The position numbers and the translations under genes are program-made. Shown here in pieces: positions 14,204-14,228 of a DNA stretch of 14,228 nucleotides; the first letter of the stretch is position 1; each line of letters starts with the position of its first letter. The notes under the pieces are model-generated. The model was not told the DNA's origin and did not search any database. It saw only the letters and a program-made list of their open reading frames with translations. The stretch is from contig CAJUNX010000016.1 in the NCBI GenBank assembly GCA_910587865.1, forward strand, positions 59,638 through 73,865. The letters run 5' to 3'. The DNA comes from an uncultured Roseburia sp. (GTDB lineage Bacteria; Bacillota; Clostridia; Lachnospirales; Lachnospiraceae).

Positions 14204-14228
14204 ACAAAACTACCCTACCAATTTCAAA

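Overview
The window reads as chromosomal DNA of a Gram-positive, anaerobic Clostridia-type bacterium, most likely a member of the Lachnospiraceae. The pointers are moderately GC-rich coding DNA with strong AGGAGG-type ribosome sites, AT-rich sigma-A promoters, a SpoIID-family sporulation or peptidoglycan protein, a Bce-type peptide-sensing and ABC export module, a clostridial-style ATP-dependent PEP carboxykinase, and a probable 6S RNA. The species cannot be named from sequence alone.

Layout. The left edge (1-299) holds four copies of a 54-bp tandem repeat in an open frame that runs off the window, ending inside a bidirectional terminator. A minus-strand gene follows (354-1157). It encodes two AP2-like DNA-binding domains around a relic of an HNH nuclease whose catalytic residues appear lost. 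Divergent sigma-A promoters separate it from a plus-strand metabolic group: a 54-aa unknown protein, threonine synthase (thrC), a small membrane protein and cytidine deaminase (cdd). pckA then has its own promoter and a leader with three 15-bp repeats.

The gene-free stretch 5766-6383 is rich in RNA structure. It contains a multi-stem element closed by a 12-bp stem (5777-5935), a near-consensus promoter, a probable 6S RNA (about 6005-6200), a trailer with five copies of a short motif, and a strong hairpin. Next come a 748-aa membrane-anchored SpoIID-domain protein and a YihY/BrkB-family membrane protein. The YihY gene overlaps a response regulator and histidine kinase pair. After a terminator and a candidate regulator-binding site come a BceA-like ATPase and a BceB-like permease, ended by a strong terminator.

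How the genes fit together. The last four genes form a complete Bce-type module: a kinase without a sensing loop, a response regulator, and an ABC transporter whose permease has a large extracellular domain. In known systems the permease senses the peptide and signals to the kinase, and the regulator switches on the transporter. The TGTAA direct repeat upstream of the ATPase fits that wiring. The most unusual items are the degenerate AP2-HNH-AP2 protein, the structured element after pckA, the repeat-bearing leader of pckA, and the repeat-bearing trailer of the probable 6S RNA.
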